Part shown: piece by piece, positions 63,915 through 64,000 of the stretch
Layout: each line of letters begins with the position of its first letter
Numbering within the stretch: the first letter of the stretch is position 1
Assembly: GCF_004793545.1 (NCBI RefSeq)
Contig: NZ_SRYA01000025.1
Location: 1-64,000 of the forward strand
Source: Petralouisia muris
Lineage (GTDB): Bacteria; Bacillota; Clostridia; Lachnospirales; Lachnospiraceae
Direction of reading: 5' to 3'
DNA length: 64,000 nucleotides
Made by a program: the position numbers and the translations under genes
The notes under the pieces: generated by a model
What the model saw: the letters and a program-made list of their open reading frames with translations, nothing else
Told to the model about the DNA's origin: nothing
The model's database searches: none

Positions 63915-64000
63915 AACAATCTGTTCTGCGCTCAGTTTCGTTGTTTTGCAGTCTGTATGCTGTAATACGCCTAGTTTTAGCTTGTGCTGTATGCCGCCGG
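63915..64000. other. Right edge of the window, no gene seen
   Basis: The last 86 bases show no start, terminator or coding pattern on the plus strand. The minus strand has a frame open to the window edge, but it also runs antisense through the acetyltransferase gene, so it is not supported as a gene. Confidence 0.3.

Overview
The window looks like a chromosomal segment of a gut Firmicute, most likely a Lachnospiraceae relative (Blautia / Mediterraneibacter / Dorea-like). Supporting signs are moderate GC, strong AGGAGG-type ribosome sites, sigma-A promoters with 17-bp spacers, domain-inverted and GPH/GH94-type sugar genes, and the Firmicute order tig-clpP-clpX-lon-engB. This assignment is inference from gene content; no database search was possible.

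Layout. 1-880: a gene graveyard with a sortase-type surface-protein tail, a promoter and jetD fragment from a lost second Wadjet locus, and the tail of an IS1380-like transposase. 883-4900: a two-gene Hachiman-like defence module (HamA nuclease-like, HamB helicase). 4956-9432: membrane-anchored NagZ-type GH3, GNAT acetyltransferase, CbrC-like protein, convergent PadR repressor with a readable promoter and operator, an sce7726-like protein and an AraC regulator. 9624-20976: a divergent beta-glucoside oligosaccharide locus with two GH94 phosphorylases on the minus strand and an ABC importer (binding protein broken by a frameshift) plus a domain-inverted GH3 on the plus strand. 21222-22398: decayed genes, including an internally deleted AAA/PD-(D/E)XK gene. 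22399-25500: UvrD/PcrA-like helicase and an AEC transporter.

25518-33604: a complete Wadjet (SMC-like) plasmid-defence operon in the order jetD-jetA-jetB-jetC. It is preceded by a near-consensus promoter and a 47-residue ORF that is translationally coupled to jetD. 33756-40344: the protein quality-control block tig-clpP-clpX-lon-engB; EngB has a repetitive lysine-rich tail. 40331-43038: a zinc-type ABC importer, its first gene overlapping engB. 43246-46630: parvulin isomerase, AI-2E family protein and a convergent SpoVB-like flippase. 46862-50177: an iscR-iscS-iscU-mnmA sulfur/iron-sulfur operon. 50270-50995: relics of a small gene, a LytTR response regulator and an ABC exporter. 51141-62743: a glucuronide-type catabolic locus: divergent AraC regulator, GH2, GPH symporter, HAD phosphatase-like protein, GH3, UxuA, UxaC and an SDR mannonate oxidoreductase. 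62792-64000: another AAA/PD-(D/E)XK relic, a tiny ORF and a GNAT acetyltransferase.

The most notable content is the pairing of two defence systems (Hachiman-like and Wadjet) with the fossil of a second Wadjet locus whose promoter is still recognisable, and the small uncharacterised ORF that leads the intact Wadjet operon.
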